DNA from: a virus
Strand: one strand, 5' to 3'
IMG/VR virus record: IMGVR_UViG_3300021957_000425
Location: 1-20,031 of that record
Length of the DNA: 20,031 bases
Positions 6,662 through 13,862 of this stretch are shown here, one piece after another. The position numbers and the translations under genes are program-made. The number at the start of each line of letters is the position of its first letter. The first letter of the stretch is position 1. The notes under the pieces are model-generated. The model did not search any database. It saw only the letters and a program-made list of their open reading frames with translations, and had not been told where the DNA came from.

Positions 6662-7417
6662 ATGCATATTCTATATGTATTAAAATTCTCGTCTGGCAAG
6701 AATTATGTTGGACAAACAACAAGAGATATGAAAACCAGATTTCTGCAACACAAAAATTCATCACTAAATGGCAACTCAAAACTGGCTGTTCATTGTGCGT
6801 GGAGAAAACATGGTGAGCCAGATGTGGACATAATTGATGATAGTTTTGAGTCATCTGAGGATTTGCATAATGCAGAGAAGTATTTAATATCTAGTCTAAA
6901 TACAATTGTCCCAAATGGGTATAATTTAGGGTATGGTGGGGAGACTGCTCCATCTAAAAACCCAATGGTTGCAAAAAAGATATCTGAAAAGGCCATTGGT
7001 AGAAAAATAGATAACTCCGAAAGACGCTCTGAGATAGCAACTGAATTGTGGCAAAGTAAAGATTACAGGAATAAAATGTCTGAGTCTTTAAAGAAATCTT
7101 GGGATGATGAGAAGAGAGAAAAAGTAAGCATAAGAATGAAAGAGTTCTGGAAGAAAAGAAAAGAGTCTGGATGGAAAATGCCAGAAAAAACTAAAGAGAA
7201 AATTAGTAATAAAGAAATAAGTCAAGAAACTAAAGACAAAATGAGTGAGTCTGCTAAGAGAAGAGGTCAGAACAATAATTGCCCTCATGCAAGAAAGGTT
7301 AATTCTGATAAACTAAAGTCACTATGGGCTGATCCAGAAAAAAGAGCAGAGAGAGTAGAAGCTTTAAAAAAGTCTTGGGTAAGAAGGAAATTGTCAAACA
7401 ACGAGAGTGGAGTATAA
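6662..7417 (+). CDS. Free-standing GIY-YIG homing endonuclease
   Basis: A 251-residue nuclease of the Seg/I-TevI type that cuts DNA near its own location in related phages and is copied in by repair. The GIY-YIG domain covers residues 1-92: Y5-V-L, Y15-V-G-Q-T, R26, H30, E72 (metal ligand) and N88 in GYNLGYGG. The rest is a basic helical region with repeated units (SESLKKSW, TKEKISNK, TKDKMSES, KLKSLWADPEKR, EALKKSW) of the nuclease-associated modular type that binds DNA. The ATG at 6662 has a near-perfect AGGAGGT (6650-6656); an upstream ATG at 6625 opens a different frame. It sits between the coat gene and a small virion-operon gene, where P22 has no gene, so it is an insertion. Its last codons contain the -35 box of a promoter for the next gene. 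Confidence 0.9.
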   Translation: MHILYVLKFSSGKNYVGQTTRDMKTRFLQHKNSSLNGNSKLAVHCAWRKHGEPDVDIIDDSFESSEDLHNAEKYLISSLNTIVPNGYNLGYGGETAPSKNPMVAKKISEKAIGRKIDNSERRSEIATELWQSKDYRNKMSESLKKSWDDEKREKVSIRMKEFWKKRKESGWKMPEKTKEKISNKEISQETKDKMSESAKRRGQNNNCPHARKVNSDKLKSLWADPEKRAERVEALKKSWVRRKLSNNESGV

Positions 7418-7418
7418 T
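7391..7418 (+). promoter_or_regulatory. Sigma70-like promoter at the 3' end of the GIY-YIG gene
   Basis: TTGTCA (7391-7396), a 16-nt spacer and perfect TATAAT (7413-7418). The predicted RNA start falls at about 7425, one base before the ATG at 7426, which has no Shine-Dalgarno at usable distance. This is the same near-leaderless arrangement and spacer length as the portal promoter. It could keep downstream genes expressed despite the inserted endonuclease gene. Confidence 0.5.
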
Positions 7419-7425
7419 AAATATT

Positions 7426-7755
7426 ATGGAACCAACAATAATCTATAAAAAAGGTGGCCCACACAGAGGCCCATACGGAACCACTTATTCTTACAAAGGT
7501 GTAAGTGACCAAAAGGCTTTCGATGAAGCTTTAAAAGATGGTTGGTATGATAATCTTAATGAAGCAGTTGATCCTGCCGAAGAAGCGAGAAGGGTAGAAA
7601 AGAAAAATGGAGATAAACTTATACTTGGTCGTTCAAAAGTAAACAGAAAAGAGGATTTCGAAGAGAAACCAGAACCTAAGAAACCTAAAGCAAAACCTAA
7701 GACTGCAAAGCAGAAAACCAAAGATGTTATTAAGGCGAATGAAGAAAAAGAATGA
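7426..7755 (+). CDS. Small hypothetical protein between coat and gp4
   Basis: 109 residues, function unknown. The N-terminal 45 residues form a small folded-looking segment (KKGGPHRGPYGTTYSYKGV, then a helix with FDEALKDGWYDNL). The rest is highly charged, ending in a Lys/Pro/Ala-rich tail (KPKAKPKTAKQKTKDVIK). Small proteins with a comparable DGW motif lie near coat or adaptor genes in many phages, but no role is assigned. I chose the ATG at 7426 over a TTG at 7375, which would overlap the endonuclease end and add residues unlike the rest. The stop overlaps the next start by four bases (ATGA). Confidence 0.75.
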   Translation: MEPTIIYKKGGPHRGPYGTTYSYKGVSDQKAFDEALKDGWYDNLNEAVDPAEEARRVEKKNGDKLILGRSKVNRKEDFEEKPEPKKPKAKPKTAKQKTKDVIKANEEKE

Positions 7756-8234
7756 GTTGGACTAAACAACAACTAATCACCGCAGCCTTTGAAGAAATAG
7801 GTATGGGGTCTGCTTTCAATATTCAAGCTGAGGAATTGGAAAGTGTATTAAAACGCTTAGATTCCATGATGGCAGAATGGAATGTAGAAGGTATTCGTGT
7901 TGGTTATCCAATCGCCACTGTAGGAACAAGTTCTTTGACTACAGATACTAATGTTCCAGATTCAGCTACAGAAGCAATAATCACTAATTTGGCTATGAGA
8001 ATTGGGCCTTCTTTTGGTAAGGTTATTCCTAGAGAAACTAAAGTAACTGCTAAAAAGGCTTATGGAACTCTTCAAATGAGAGCATTGACTCAAGATCCAC
8101 AATCTAAACAATTCCCAAATACACTTCCTATTGGTGCAGGAAACAAAAGATACAAAAATCGTAACCAGAACTTTATGCCTACTCCGACTGATCCAGTTGA
8201 TGTTGGGCCAGACTCTATTTTGGAATTAAACTAA
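7752..8234 (+). CDS. Head-to-tail adaptor, P22 gp4-like tail accessory factor
   Basis: It binds the portal ring after packaging to close the head and receive gp10. The 160-residue length compares with 166 for P22 gp4. The helical opening (KQQLITAAFEEIGM) and the LDSMMAEWNVEGIRVGY segment match DLEAMMAEWYQDGIITGY in P22 gp4. AIITNLAMRIGP matches AVFHNLACRIAP, and the LPIGAGN motif corresponds to MPTGSGN. P22 gp4 has been reported to have peptidoglycan-hydrolysing activity; nothing here tests that. It overlaps the gene before by ATGA, and its TAA is followed immediately, in the same frame, by the next ATG. Confidence 0.9.
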   Translation: MSWTKQQLITAAFEEIGMGSAFNIQAEELESVLKRLDSMMAEWNVEGIRVGYPIATVGTSSLTTDTNVPDSATEAIITNLAMRIGPSFGKVIPRETKVTAKKAYGTLQMRALTQDPQSKQFPNTLPIGAGNKRYKNRNQNFMPTPTDPVDVGPDSILELN

Positions 8235-8693
8235 ATGTCAACAATTAATCAATTATCGTCAGTAGCTTCCACAGCAGTTACTTCTTCTGACAACTTTGTT
8301 ATTTACAGTAACCAAAATGGTGATGCTAGAAAGCTTTCTTCTGCTAATCTTTTAGAATACATCAGAACAAACCTTACTGATTCTGATTATATAACTACAA
8401 TTTCAACACCAGGAGATGGTTTTAATATAACCATTGAACAAGATGGTCAGAACAGATGGGCATTATTACGTCCTACTGGTGCATTAACAACTGGTACATT
8501 AGTTCTTCCTGCTCCTGCTGTTGCTGTAGATGGTCAAGAAATACTGGTTACTACAACTAACCAAGTAGCAACTTTTACTTTAAGCGGAAATGGAGCCACG
8601 GAAGTCAATGGAGATCCAACTGTTTTAGCAGTAGGAGATAGTTTCACAATGAAATATAACACACAAACAACTTCATGGTATAAGGTAGCATAA
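8235..8693 (+). CDS. Putative head decoration or fibre-base protein
   Basis: 152 residues. The N-terminus (INQLSSVASTAVTSSDNFVIYS, then NGDARKLSSANLLEYI) is a motif often found at the start of phage decoration and fibre proteins, where it is thought to anchor the protein to the virion. The remainder (about residues 55-152) is Thr-, Gly- and Val-rich and looks all-beta. P22 has no gene here. It starts directly after the gp4 stop in the same frame with only a weak ribosome site, so it probably depends on coupled translation. Its role is an inference from sequence style and position. Confidence 0.7.
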   Translation: MSTINQLSSVASTAVTSSDNFVIYSNQNGDARKLSSANLLEYIRTNLTDSDYITTISTPGDGFNITIEQDGQNRWALLRPTGALTTGTLVLPAPAVAVDGQEILVTTTNQVATFTLSGNGATEVNGDPTVLAVGDSFTMKYNTQTTSWYKVA

Positions 8694-8694
8694 T

Positions 8695-9000
8695 ATGAGT
8701 AACAGACAAAATACATTCGGCCCATCATGGGGTAGAGCAGTAATCAACACAACTTCAACTTCTAGTTCTCGTGATGCTGTGGGTTTAGGTGCAAGAGTTA
8801 TCTGCGTAACAAACCAAGATGGAACAGATGGTGTGTATGTGAGAAGTGGTGATTCAACTGTAGCAGCAACTACAGCAGATTATTATCTTCCTGCCAATGG
8901 TTCTGTAACATTAACAAAAGATCCTGCTGACACACATGTTGCTTGCATTGCTGTAGCAAATACTCCTGCTGTCCACATTATACCAGGACAAGGAATCTAA
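8695..9000 (+). CDS. Small beta-rich structural protein
   Basis: 101 residues with a pattern seen in small phage structural proteins: a strand with VTNQDGTDGVYVRSGDS, a TTADYYLPANGSVTLTK segment and a final AVHIIPGQGI. It is probably a single beta-sandwich domain that decorates the virion; no enzyme motif is visible. The ATG follows the previous stop by one base. The TAA stop (8998-9000) is followed at once by an in-frame TTG and a Gly-Arg repeat, so the two products could be joined by readthrough. Confidence 0.72.
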   Translation: MSNRQNTFGPSWGRAVINTTSTSSSRDAVGLGARVICVTNQDGTDGVYVRSGDSTVAATTADYYLPANGSVTLTKDPADTHVACIAVANTPAVHIIPGQGI

Positions 9001-9705
9001 TTGGGACGAGGAAGAGGCAGAGGTCGAGGTAAGGCTAGTGTAACTGCTGCTCCAGTTGCTTCTGCGGTTTATCCTGTCTCTGATGTTTGCTACGAAACCG
9101 TCTACGATGGTGTAGATGATAGTAACCAAAGTTCAGATGCAGGATTAAAAATAGCTGGTGCTCAAACATGGTGTTGTGAATTTTATATTGACTCTAGTGT
9201 TGGAACTGGGTTCTGCCCTGTTCTAAGTAACATAAACGGCCCAAGTACAGCAGGGTTAGCAATATACAGCAATGCCAATACAGTCGTATTACAAAAATGC
9301 ACAACAGATGGGGCTCAAGTCAATATTCTTAAAAGCGGAATAGGACAACTAGCACAAGCGACTTGGTATACATGCGTCGGAGCTTTAGATAACACTAGCA
9401 TGACTTTTCATATAGATGCTGTTAGTATGACAGGAACTGATGGCGCAGGAAACCAGATAATCGACACAGCAACAACCGACTTTTACATTGCAGGGCATAA
9501 AGGGTCATCATTTGGTGACATTAAAATAAGAAATGTAGAAATTTACAGTGGGAAAGCTTCTAACCCTACAGCATGGGTTCCAGGGAATACAGGCTCTCTA
9601 TCTGGAGTTAGTTTAGTTATGCAATCTAAAGATGGTGGTTCAACCATTGAAACGTCCCAATCTTTCGTTGAATCTGGAGATCCTACGAGGCAACTTTGCA
9701 CATGA
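9001..9705 (+). CDS. LamG-like (jelly-roll) structural protein with Gly-Arg N-terminus
   Basis: 234 residues from a TTG start; AAGGA (8990-8994) with six-base spacing supports it. Residues 1-10 are alternating Gly and Arg, very basic. From about residue 30 the sequence resembles concanavalin/LamG-type domains: YDGVDDSNQ, then TWCCEFYID, ATWYTCVGALDNTSMTFHID, and the closing IRNVEIYSGKASNPTAWVPGN. Such domains often bind glycans, suggesting a decoration or fibre protein that touches the cell surface. The binding role is inferred. The frame is the same as the previous gene across its TAA. Confidence 0.72.
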   Translation: MGRGRGRGRGKASVTAAPVASAVYPVSDVCYETVYDGVDDSNQSSDAGLKIAGAQTWCCEFYIDSSVGTGFCPVLSNINGPSTAGLAIYSNANTVVLQKCTTDGAQVNILKSGIGQLAQATWYTCVGALDNTSMTFHIDAVSMTGTDGAGNQIIDTATTDFYIAGHKGSSFGDIKIRNVEIYSGKASNPTAWVPGNTGSLSGVSLVMQSKDGGSTIETSQSFVESGDPTRQLCT

Positions 9706-9941
9706 TATCATATACAGACATATTACACACAGACCTAGAAACAGTTAGAAGTGTTGTTTTGGAAAAAAACAATGTAAGATGTAACTTAGCAGAAACTAGG
9801 TGTATCGTTAAATGGGAAGGTGATACACCACAGGCAATACTAGACTTGTCAGATGTTGGAACTATAAGAAGCCACGCTGAGGCTCTAGCATATTACAACG
9901 ACCCTGCAAATGGGTGGTGTGAAGAGGATCCATATCCTTAA
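9702..9941 (+). CDS. Small hypothetical protein before gp10
   Basis: 79 residues, function unknown. The ATG at 9702 overlaps the previous stop in an ATGA junction, and its own stop overlaps the gp10 start (TAATG). It is acidic, with WEGDTPQAILDLSD and a helical segment near HAEALAYYND; three cysteines are scattered. No signal peptide or membrane segment is visible. Tight coupling suggests it is expressed with the structural genes, perhaps as a partner of the LamG-like protein. Confidence 0.65.
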   Translation: MISYTDILHTDLETVRSVVLEKNNVRCNLAETRCIVKWEGDTPQAILDLSDVGTIRSHAEALAYYNDPANGWCEEDPYP

Positions 9942-11332
9942 TGCAAATACCAATCCTTAGCGGAGTTTACACAGACAACGACCCTAGTGTAAGGGTTCAG
10001 TATCCTGTCAACATGATTCCTGTATCTCAAGCAAGTGGAGTCAGTAATGGATATTTACGTCCTGCTGATGGCATTGTTCAAGACGGAACAGGACCAGGTA
10101 TCACTAGAGGTGGTATAAACTGGAACGATGTCCTGTATCGTGTTATGGGTTCAAAACTGGTAAGTATTGCAGACGATGGTACTGTCACAACTTTAGGAGA
10201 TGTTGGTGGGACTACTGAAAATGTCACGTTTAATTATTCGTTTGATAGATTGGGTATTGCTTCAAATAACAATCTATTTTATTGGGATGGAAGCACTCTA
10301 ACTCAAGTTACTGATCCAGACCTTGGTGTTGTAGTTGACATGACATGGATTGATGGGTACTTCTTAACCACTGACGGTGAGAGTTTGATTGTTACAGATT
10401 TAGATGATCCTACAGTTGTGAATCCATTGAAGTTCGGTTCTTCTGAGATTGATCCAGACCCTGTTATTGCATTACAGAAACTCAGAAATGAGGCTTATGC
10501 ACTAAACAGATACACTATTGAGGTTTTTGATAATATAGGTGGTGATTTCTTCCCATTCCAGAGAAAGAAAGGTGCTCAGATTCAAAAGGGTTGTGTCGGA
10601 ACTCATGCTTGCTGTATATACCAAGAAACAATAGCATTCGTAGGAAGCTCTAGAAATGAGCAGAACAGTGTTTATTTAGGAGTTAATGGTGTTGCCAATA
10701 AAGTAAGCACTAGAGAGATAGATGACATCTTAGAAGGGTACACAGAGGCTGAGTTATCAGTGGTGAAGCTTGAAGCTAGAAATGACCGTTCTTCTCAACT
10801 ATTGTATATCCATTTAAAAGATCAGACATTGGTTTATGACCATGCTGCTAGTGGTGAATTAGGACAACCAGTTTGGTGTATTTTAAAATCAACAGATGAG
10901 TACAGGGCTAAACATCTGGTTTATGTGTATAATAATTGGCATGTAGGAGATACTGACAGTGCCAATGTTGGTACGTTATCAACCACTACTGGTTCTCATT
11001 GGGGAGCTATTGTATCATGGGAATTTGGAACATCCATGGTTTATAATGAATCAAAAGGTGCTATCTTTCATAGTTTAGAACTGGTATCATTAACTGGTAT
11101 CACGGTTGTTGGGAAAGACCCTCGTATAAGCACCAGTCATTCTTTTGACGGTAAGTTTTGGAGTGAGGATAAATATATAAATTCTGGTAAAGTTGGTGAA
11201 ACCACTAAGCGTTTAGTCTGGTTTAGAGAAGGGCCAATGAAGAGTTTTAGGATGCAGAGGTTTAGAGGTGATTCTAATACTCATGCTTCATTTATGAGAT
11301 TAGAAGCTGAGTTGGAGGCTTTATTCGTATAA
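9941..11332 (+). CDS. Packaged DNA stabilisation protein, P22 gp10-like
   Basis: It forms the tail hub below gp4 that helps keep DNA in the filled head and anchors the tail needle and spikes. The 463-residue length compares with 472 in P22. The opening has PVNMIPVSQASGVSNGYLRP like YLPVNML and SGYLRSFPG in P22. The sequence continues as a propeller-like beta series with SLIVTDLDDPTVVNPLKFG (P22: SWFITDLEDESHPDRY), IQKGCVGTHACC (VQKGIAGTYC) and LLYIHLKDQTLVYDHAAS (LLIIHLPRHVLVYDASS). The C-terminal KRLVWFREG corresponds to KRVLWKRVG. This is one of the strongest assignments in the window. Confidence 0.93.
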   Translation: MQIPILSGVYTDNDPSVRVQYPVNMIPVSQASGVSNGYLRPADGIVQDGTGPGITRGGINWNDVLYRVMGSKLVSIADDGTVTTLGDVGGTTENVTFNYSFDRLGIASNNNLFYWDGSTLTQVTDPDLGVVVDMTWIDGYFLTTDGESLIVTDLDDPTVVNPLKFGSSEIDPDPVIALQKLRNEAYALNRYTIEVFDNIGGDFFPFQRKKGAQIQKGCVGTHACCIYQETIAFVGSSRNEQNSVYLGVNGVANKVSTREIDDILEGYTEAELSVVKLEARNDRSSQLLYIHLKDQTLVYDHAASGELGQPVWCILKSTDEYRAKHLVYVYNNWHVGDTDSANVGTLSTTTGSHWGAIVSWEFGTSMVYNESKGAIFHSLELVSLTGITVVGKDPRISTSHSFDGKFWSEDKYINSGKVGETTKRLVWFREGPMKSFRMQRFRGDSNTHASFMRLEAELEALFV

Positions 11333-11772
11333 TGGCCGATGCACTTAGAGTTAATAGAGATGAGTTATATCGTGTTTTTCAAAACCATGAAACGGTAATT
11401 CAGTTTGAGAATTTGTTCAGTACGGTTGATGAAACCAGTAGTGGGACAGATATTGATGAGGCTTTAATTGTAGGTGGTAATGCACTAGCAAAAGCTAATC
11501 TTGTATTTGCTTTATTGAAGGATTATTTAAAGGAAACCTTTGAGACTGTTAATGAGAATCTTAAATCTTATGCAAAAGCATTTAATTATACTGGTTCAAG
11601 ATTAGATAGTGTTGTTTACACGTTTGGTTCAAAAACCATAACGAAAACATTGTCTTATACTGGTTTGAAATTAAATACGGTTGTTCTGAGTGGAGATACA
11701 CCATCTGGAATAACATTAACAAAGACATTGACTTACTCTGGTTTGAATCTGACAGGAGTTGCATACACATGA
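11332..11772 (+). CDS. Hypothetical tail protein with YTG repeats (tail-needle position)
   Basis: 146 residues, directly after gp10, where P22 encodes the tail needle gp26. Residues 1-85 look helical (LAKANLVFALLKDYLKETF). The C-terminal half holds three copies of a short beta unit: FNYTGSRLDSVVYT, LSYTGLKLNTVVLS and LTYSGLNLTGVAYT. Similar Y-T-G repeats occur in phage proteins next to tail or fibre genes. It is shorter than gp26 (233) and lacks an obvious long trimeric coiled coil, so needle function is only suggested by position. TAATG coupling to gp10, ATGA coupling to the next gene. Confidence 0.65.
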   Translation: MADALRVNRDELYRVFQNHETVIQFENLFSTVDETSSGTDIDEALIVGGNALAKANLVFALLKDYLKETFETVNENLKSYAKAFNYTGSRLDSVVYTFGSKTITKTLSYTGLKLNTVVLSGDTPSGITLTKTLTYSGLNLTGVAYT

Positions 11773-12125
11773 AAAGTATTCTTGTAATAGAAGATTCTGA
11801 GCAATCTTTGAATTATATGGAAATGATTCTAAAGAAAGATGTTAAGATGAAGGTTGATACTGCTTCTACAGCAGAGGTCGCTTTGTATAAGCTTAAAGTC
11901 AATAAGTATGATTATATTTTGTGTGATATAGAATTGCCTAAGATGACAGGCCCAGAAATACTCCTAGAATCTGAAACTCATAATGCGAAGATTTATTTTT
12001 GTACTGCTCTAGATAATGTAGAAGAAAAAATAGCTGCTTGTAATAATGGTAGTTTGAATGTTGTTGGTTGGAAAAAGAAACCAGTTTTTAAGAAAGATTT
12101 GATGGAGATATTCAAGGATGGATAA
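11769..12125 (+). CDS. CheY-like response regulator receiver domain
   Basis: A 118-residue stand-alone receiver with every key residue of the family: acidic pair E8-D9 after the first strand (ILVIEDSE), phospho-acceptor D53 (YILCDIELPKMTG), switch Thr79 (IYFCTAL) and Lys104-Pro105 (WKKKPVF). The length is that of a single receiver fold, with no output domain. In bacteria such proteins accept phosphate from histidine kinases and act through partners, for example the flagellar motor. Here it lies within a virion gene operon, overlapping the gene before by ATGA and the membrane protein after it by eight bases. A role in host signalling, motility or assembly is inference. The fold assignment is firm. 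Confidence 0.9.
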   Translation: MKSILVIEDSEQSLNYMEMILKKDVKMKVDTASTAEVALYKLKVNKYDYILCDIELPKMTGPEILLESETHNAKIYFCTALDNVEEKIAACNNGSLNVVGWKKKPVFKKDLMEIFKDG

Positions 12126-12432
12126 AGAGCTTAGAGAAGCTATTCAAGGTATGTTGAATGAAACAAGTGGTCGTAGGGCCGAGGATCAGCAACAACTTCT
12201 AAAGCTCACATCTATTTCAGCTTTTGTTGGTTTAGCAGCTTTTGTTGGTGCAATCGTTCTATGGATTGGTGACGCTAGAATAGCAGAAGGAATAAAGCCA
12301 ATATCAGATAAGCAAATAGGAATTGATGCAGACTTGAAAAATATGAAAGAATTAGTGAACAATACAGACAGAAGACTTGATCGTATGGAAAAAGGCATTG
12401 ATGATATTAAGGATGTGTTGATTAAGAAATGA
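12118..12432 (+). CDS. Single-helix membrane protein with coiled coil (holin- or spanin-like)
   Basis: 104 residues. An amphipathic charged N-terminus (1-29) precedes one hydrophobic segment (about residues 30-51, SISAFVGLAAFVGAIVLW). A charged helix follows with heptad-like spacing (MKELVNNTDRRLDRMEKGI), which probably forms a coiled coil. Small phage proteins of this design are often annotated as holins or spanin-like, but there is no diagnostic motif and no endolysin beside it. It overlaps the receiver gene by eight bases, so the two are probably made together and may interact. Stop and next start overlap as ATGA. Confidence 0.65.
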   Translation: MDKELREAIQGMLNETSGRRAEDQQQLLKLTSISAFVGLAAFVGAIVLWIGDARIAEGIKPISDKQIGIDADLKNMKELVNNTDRRLDRMEKGIDDIKDVLIKK

Positions 12433-12617
12433 TTGCAACACCTTTAACAAAGACTATTAAGACTGACCCAGATGAGATTCAAGTTCGTAATGAACTAGAC
12501 CATCAAAGGGTATATGATCCAGATGCAAACGAAGAATTAAAAGAAATAAAGAAGTTATTAAAACAAGTAGTGCAACAATTAAGCTATATTACAGGAGAAG
12601 AAAATGATAATAGATGA
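12429..12617 (+). CDS. Small hypothetical protein with helical C-terminus
   Basis: 62 residues, unknown function. Residues 1-30 are polar with no clear structure; residues 32-54 (ANEELKEIKKLLKQVVQQLS) form a probable amphipathic coiled coil. Coupled to the gene before by ATGA and overlapping the next by 14 bases, so it is likely a real operon member. The Shine-Dalgarno of the next gene lies in its last codons. Confidence 0.6.
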   Translation: MIATPLTKTIKTDPDEIQVRNELDHQRVYDPDANEELKEIKKLLKQVVQQLSYITGEENDNR

Positions 12618-13215
12618 TGGAACAGGCAAGGGGGTATCTGCCAGAGTAGACAGTAACAAACAGTTGCACGTATTTAGTGTATCTGAAAGCGAACAAAATT
12701 CAGCATTAGAAGCAGGGTTTTTATATAACATAAATACTGGCCTAATCGCTCTTACTGGAACTGGGGACTCTGCGTGTTTATACATAAAGAATGATGAGTC
12801 AGCGATCAACGGAGAATCAGCACTCATTATATCATCTATCATAGTTGGTTTGTTTGATAGATCAGCTACAGTAACCGATGATGCTGTTGCAACGATCATA
12901 CGAAACCCTACTACTGGTACAATCATTGATGATGCAAATGTTTGCCCTATGATTTCTAACAGTAATTTTGGCTCAAGCAATAATTTAGATTCACTTTGCT
13001 ACGCAGCAAGTGCCACAGGAAAAACTTTAACTAACGGAACAGATCACGCCATCGTGAATCTTTCAGACGGAAGAACTCCTATCCCAGAATTAAATATTGA
13101 CATCCCAAAAGGTTCATCCATCGGTGTAAATATCGACTTGAACACATCTGGCGGTGCTAATGTATATATCGCTGTCGTTGCATACAGAAAAGATGGCAAC
13201 AATAACGGAAACTAA
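12604..13215 (+). CDS. Hypothetical beta-rich virion protein
   Basis: 203 residues, unknown function. It opens with IIDDGTGKGVSARVDSNKQL, a short module also seen in altered form at the start of the next gene. The rest is rich in Ile, Thr, Asn and Ser with alternating hydrophobic residues, suggesting a beta-sandwich. No catalytic motif, signal peptide or membrane segment is visible. The ATG has a strong AGGAG (12593-12597). It ends in a TAATG junction. Position in the late operon suggests a tail or capsid accessory protein. Confidence 0.7.
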   Translation: MIIDDGTGKGVSARVDSNKQLHVFSVSESEQNSALEAGFLYNINTGLIALTGTGDSACLYIKNDESAINGESALIISSIIVGLFDRSATVTDDAVATIIRNPTTGTIIDDANVCPMISNSNFGSSNNLDSLCYAASATGKTLTNGTDHAIVNLSDGRTPIPELNIDIPKGSSIGVNIDLNTSGGANVYIAVVAYRKDGNNNGN

Positions 13216-13862
13216 TGACTATTAAAGTTCATATTGAAGATGCTCATGGCGATGGTCATTCAGTACGAGTAGGAGATGAGGGAGAACAATATGTCGTTGT
13301 TCATCCCCATCCACCTAAGAATGAAATAGCTTCAATAGGAACCCCTACCCCATTCCGACAATACTTCACAGACACAGGAGTTTCTAGTGGTGATAATGAT
13401 ATGAGGGTCGATGGTTCTACGGTAAACCAAGACTTTTTTATCGAAGCAGCGCAGGATAAGGATATTTATATCAAAACTGTAAATATAGTTATAGCCGATG
13501 CAGGAGCTACGTTGAATAAGTTTGGGAACCTCACAGCACTCACTAATGGGGTTGAATTTCTATGGAGATCGCAAGACCTTGGAACAACCATTATTCACGA
13601 AGGTATGAAAACAAACTTTCAATTTGTGCGAACTGCACTAGGCGATCCATCTGTGGGAGATGGAACTGGGGCATTTAGAGCAAGTAATGTTTCGGGTACG
13701 TCCGAAGCATATATACCTACAGTAGACTTCGCTAAGGTCTTTGGTATGCCTTGGGGTGTGAGATTGAGAAAAGGAACTACGGATCGTATTTGTTTCAAAA
13801 TAAAGGATGATGTAACTGGTGTCGATGAGTTCGATGCAATAGGATATGGATTTAAATTTTAA
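13215..13862 (+). CDS. Hypothetical virion protein, shares N-terminal module with upstream gene
   Basis: 215 residues. Residues 4-28 (VHIEDAHGDGHSVRVG, then EQYVVV) parallel the start of the preceding protein, suggesting a common attachment module. The remainder looks all-beta (DKDIYIKTVNIVIADAGATL, TTDRICFKIKDDVTG). The product probably belongs to the virion surface or tail, but nothing identifies its role. TAATG junctions on both sides show tight translational coupling. Confidence 0.7.
   Translation: MTIKVHIEDAHGDGHSVRVGDEGEQYVVVHPHPPKNEIASIGTPTPFRQYFTDTGVSSGDNDMRVDGSTVNQDFFIEAAQDKDIYIKTVNIVIADAGATLNKFGNLTALTNGVEFLWRSQDLGTTIIHEGMKTNFQFVRTALGDPSVGDGTGAFRASNVSGTSEAYIPTVDFAKVFGMPWGVRLRKGTTDRICFKIKDDVTGVDEFDAIGYGFKF

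Noticed and set aside
6625-6816. Open frame starting at 6625, partly overlapping the GIY-YIG gene
   Set aside because: A short out-of-frame shadow; the ATG at 6662 has AGGAGGT and opens the recognisable nuclease.
7375-7425. TTG at 7375 as the start of the gene after the endonuclease
   Set aside because: It would overlap the endonuclease end, lacks a ribosome site and adds residues unlike the family-like segment beginning at the ATG at 7426.
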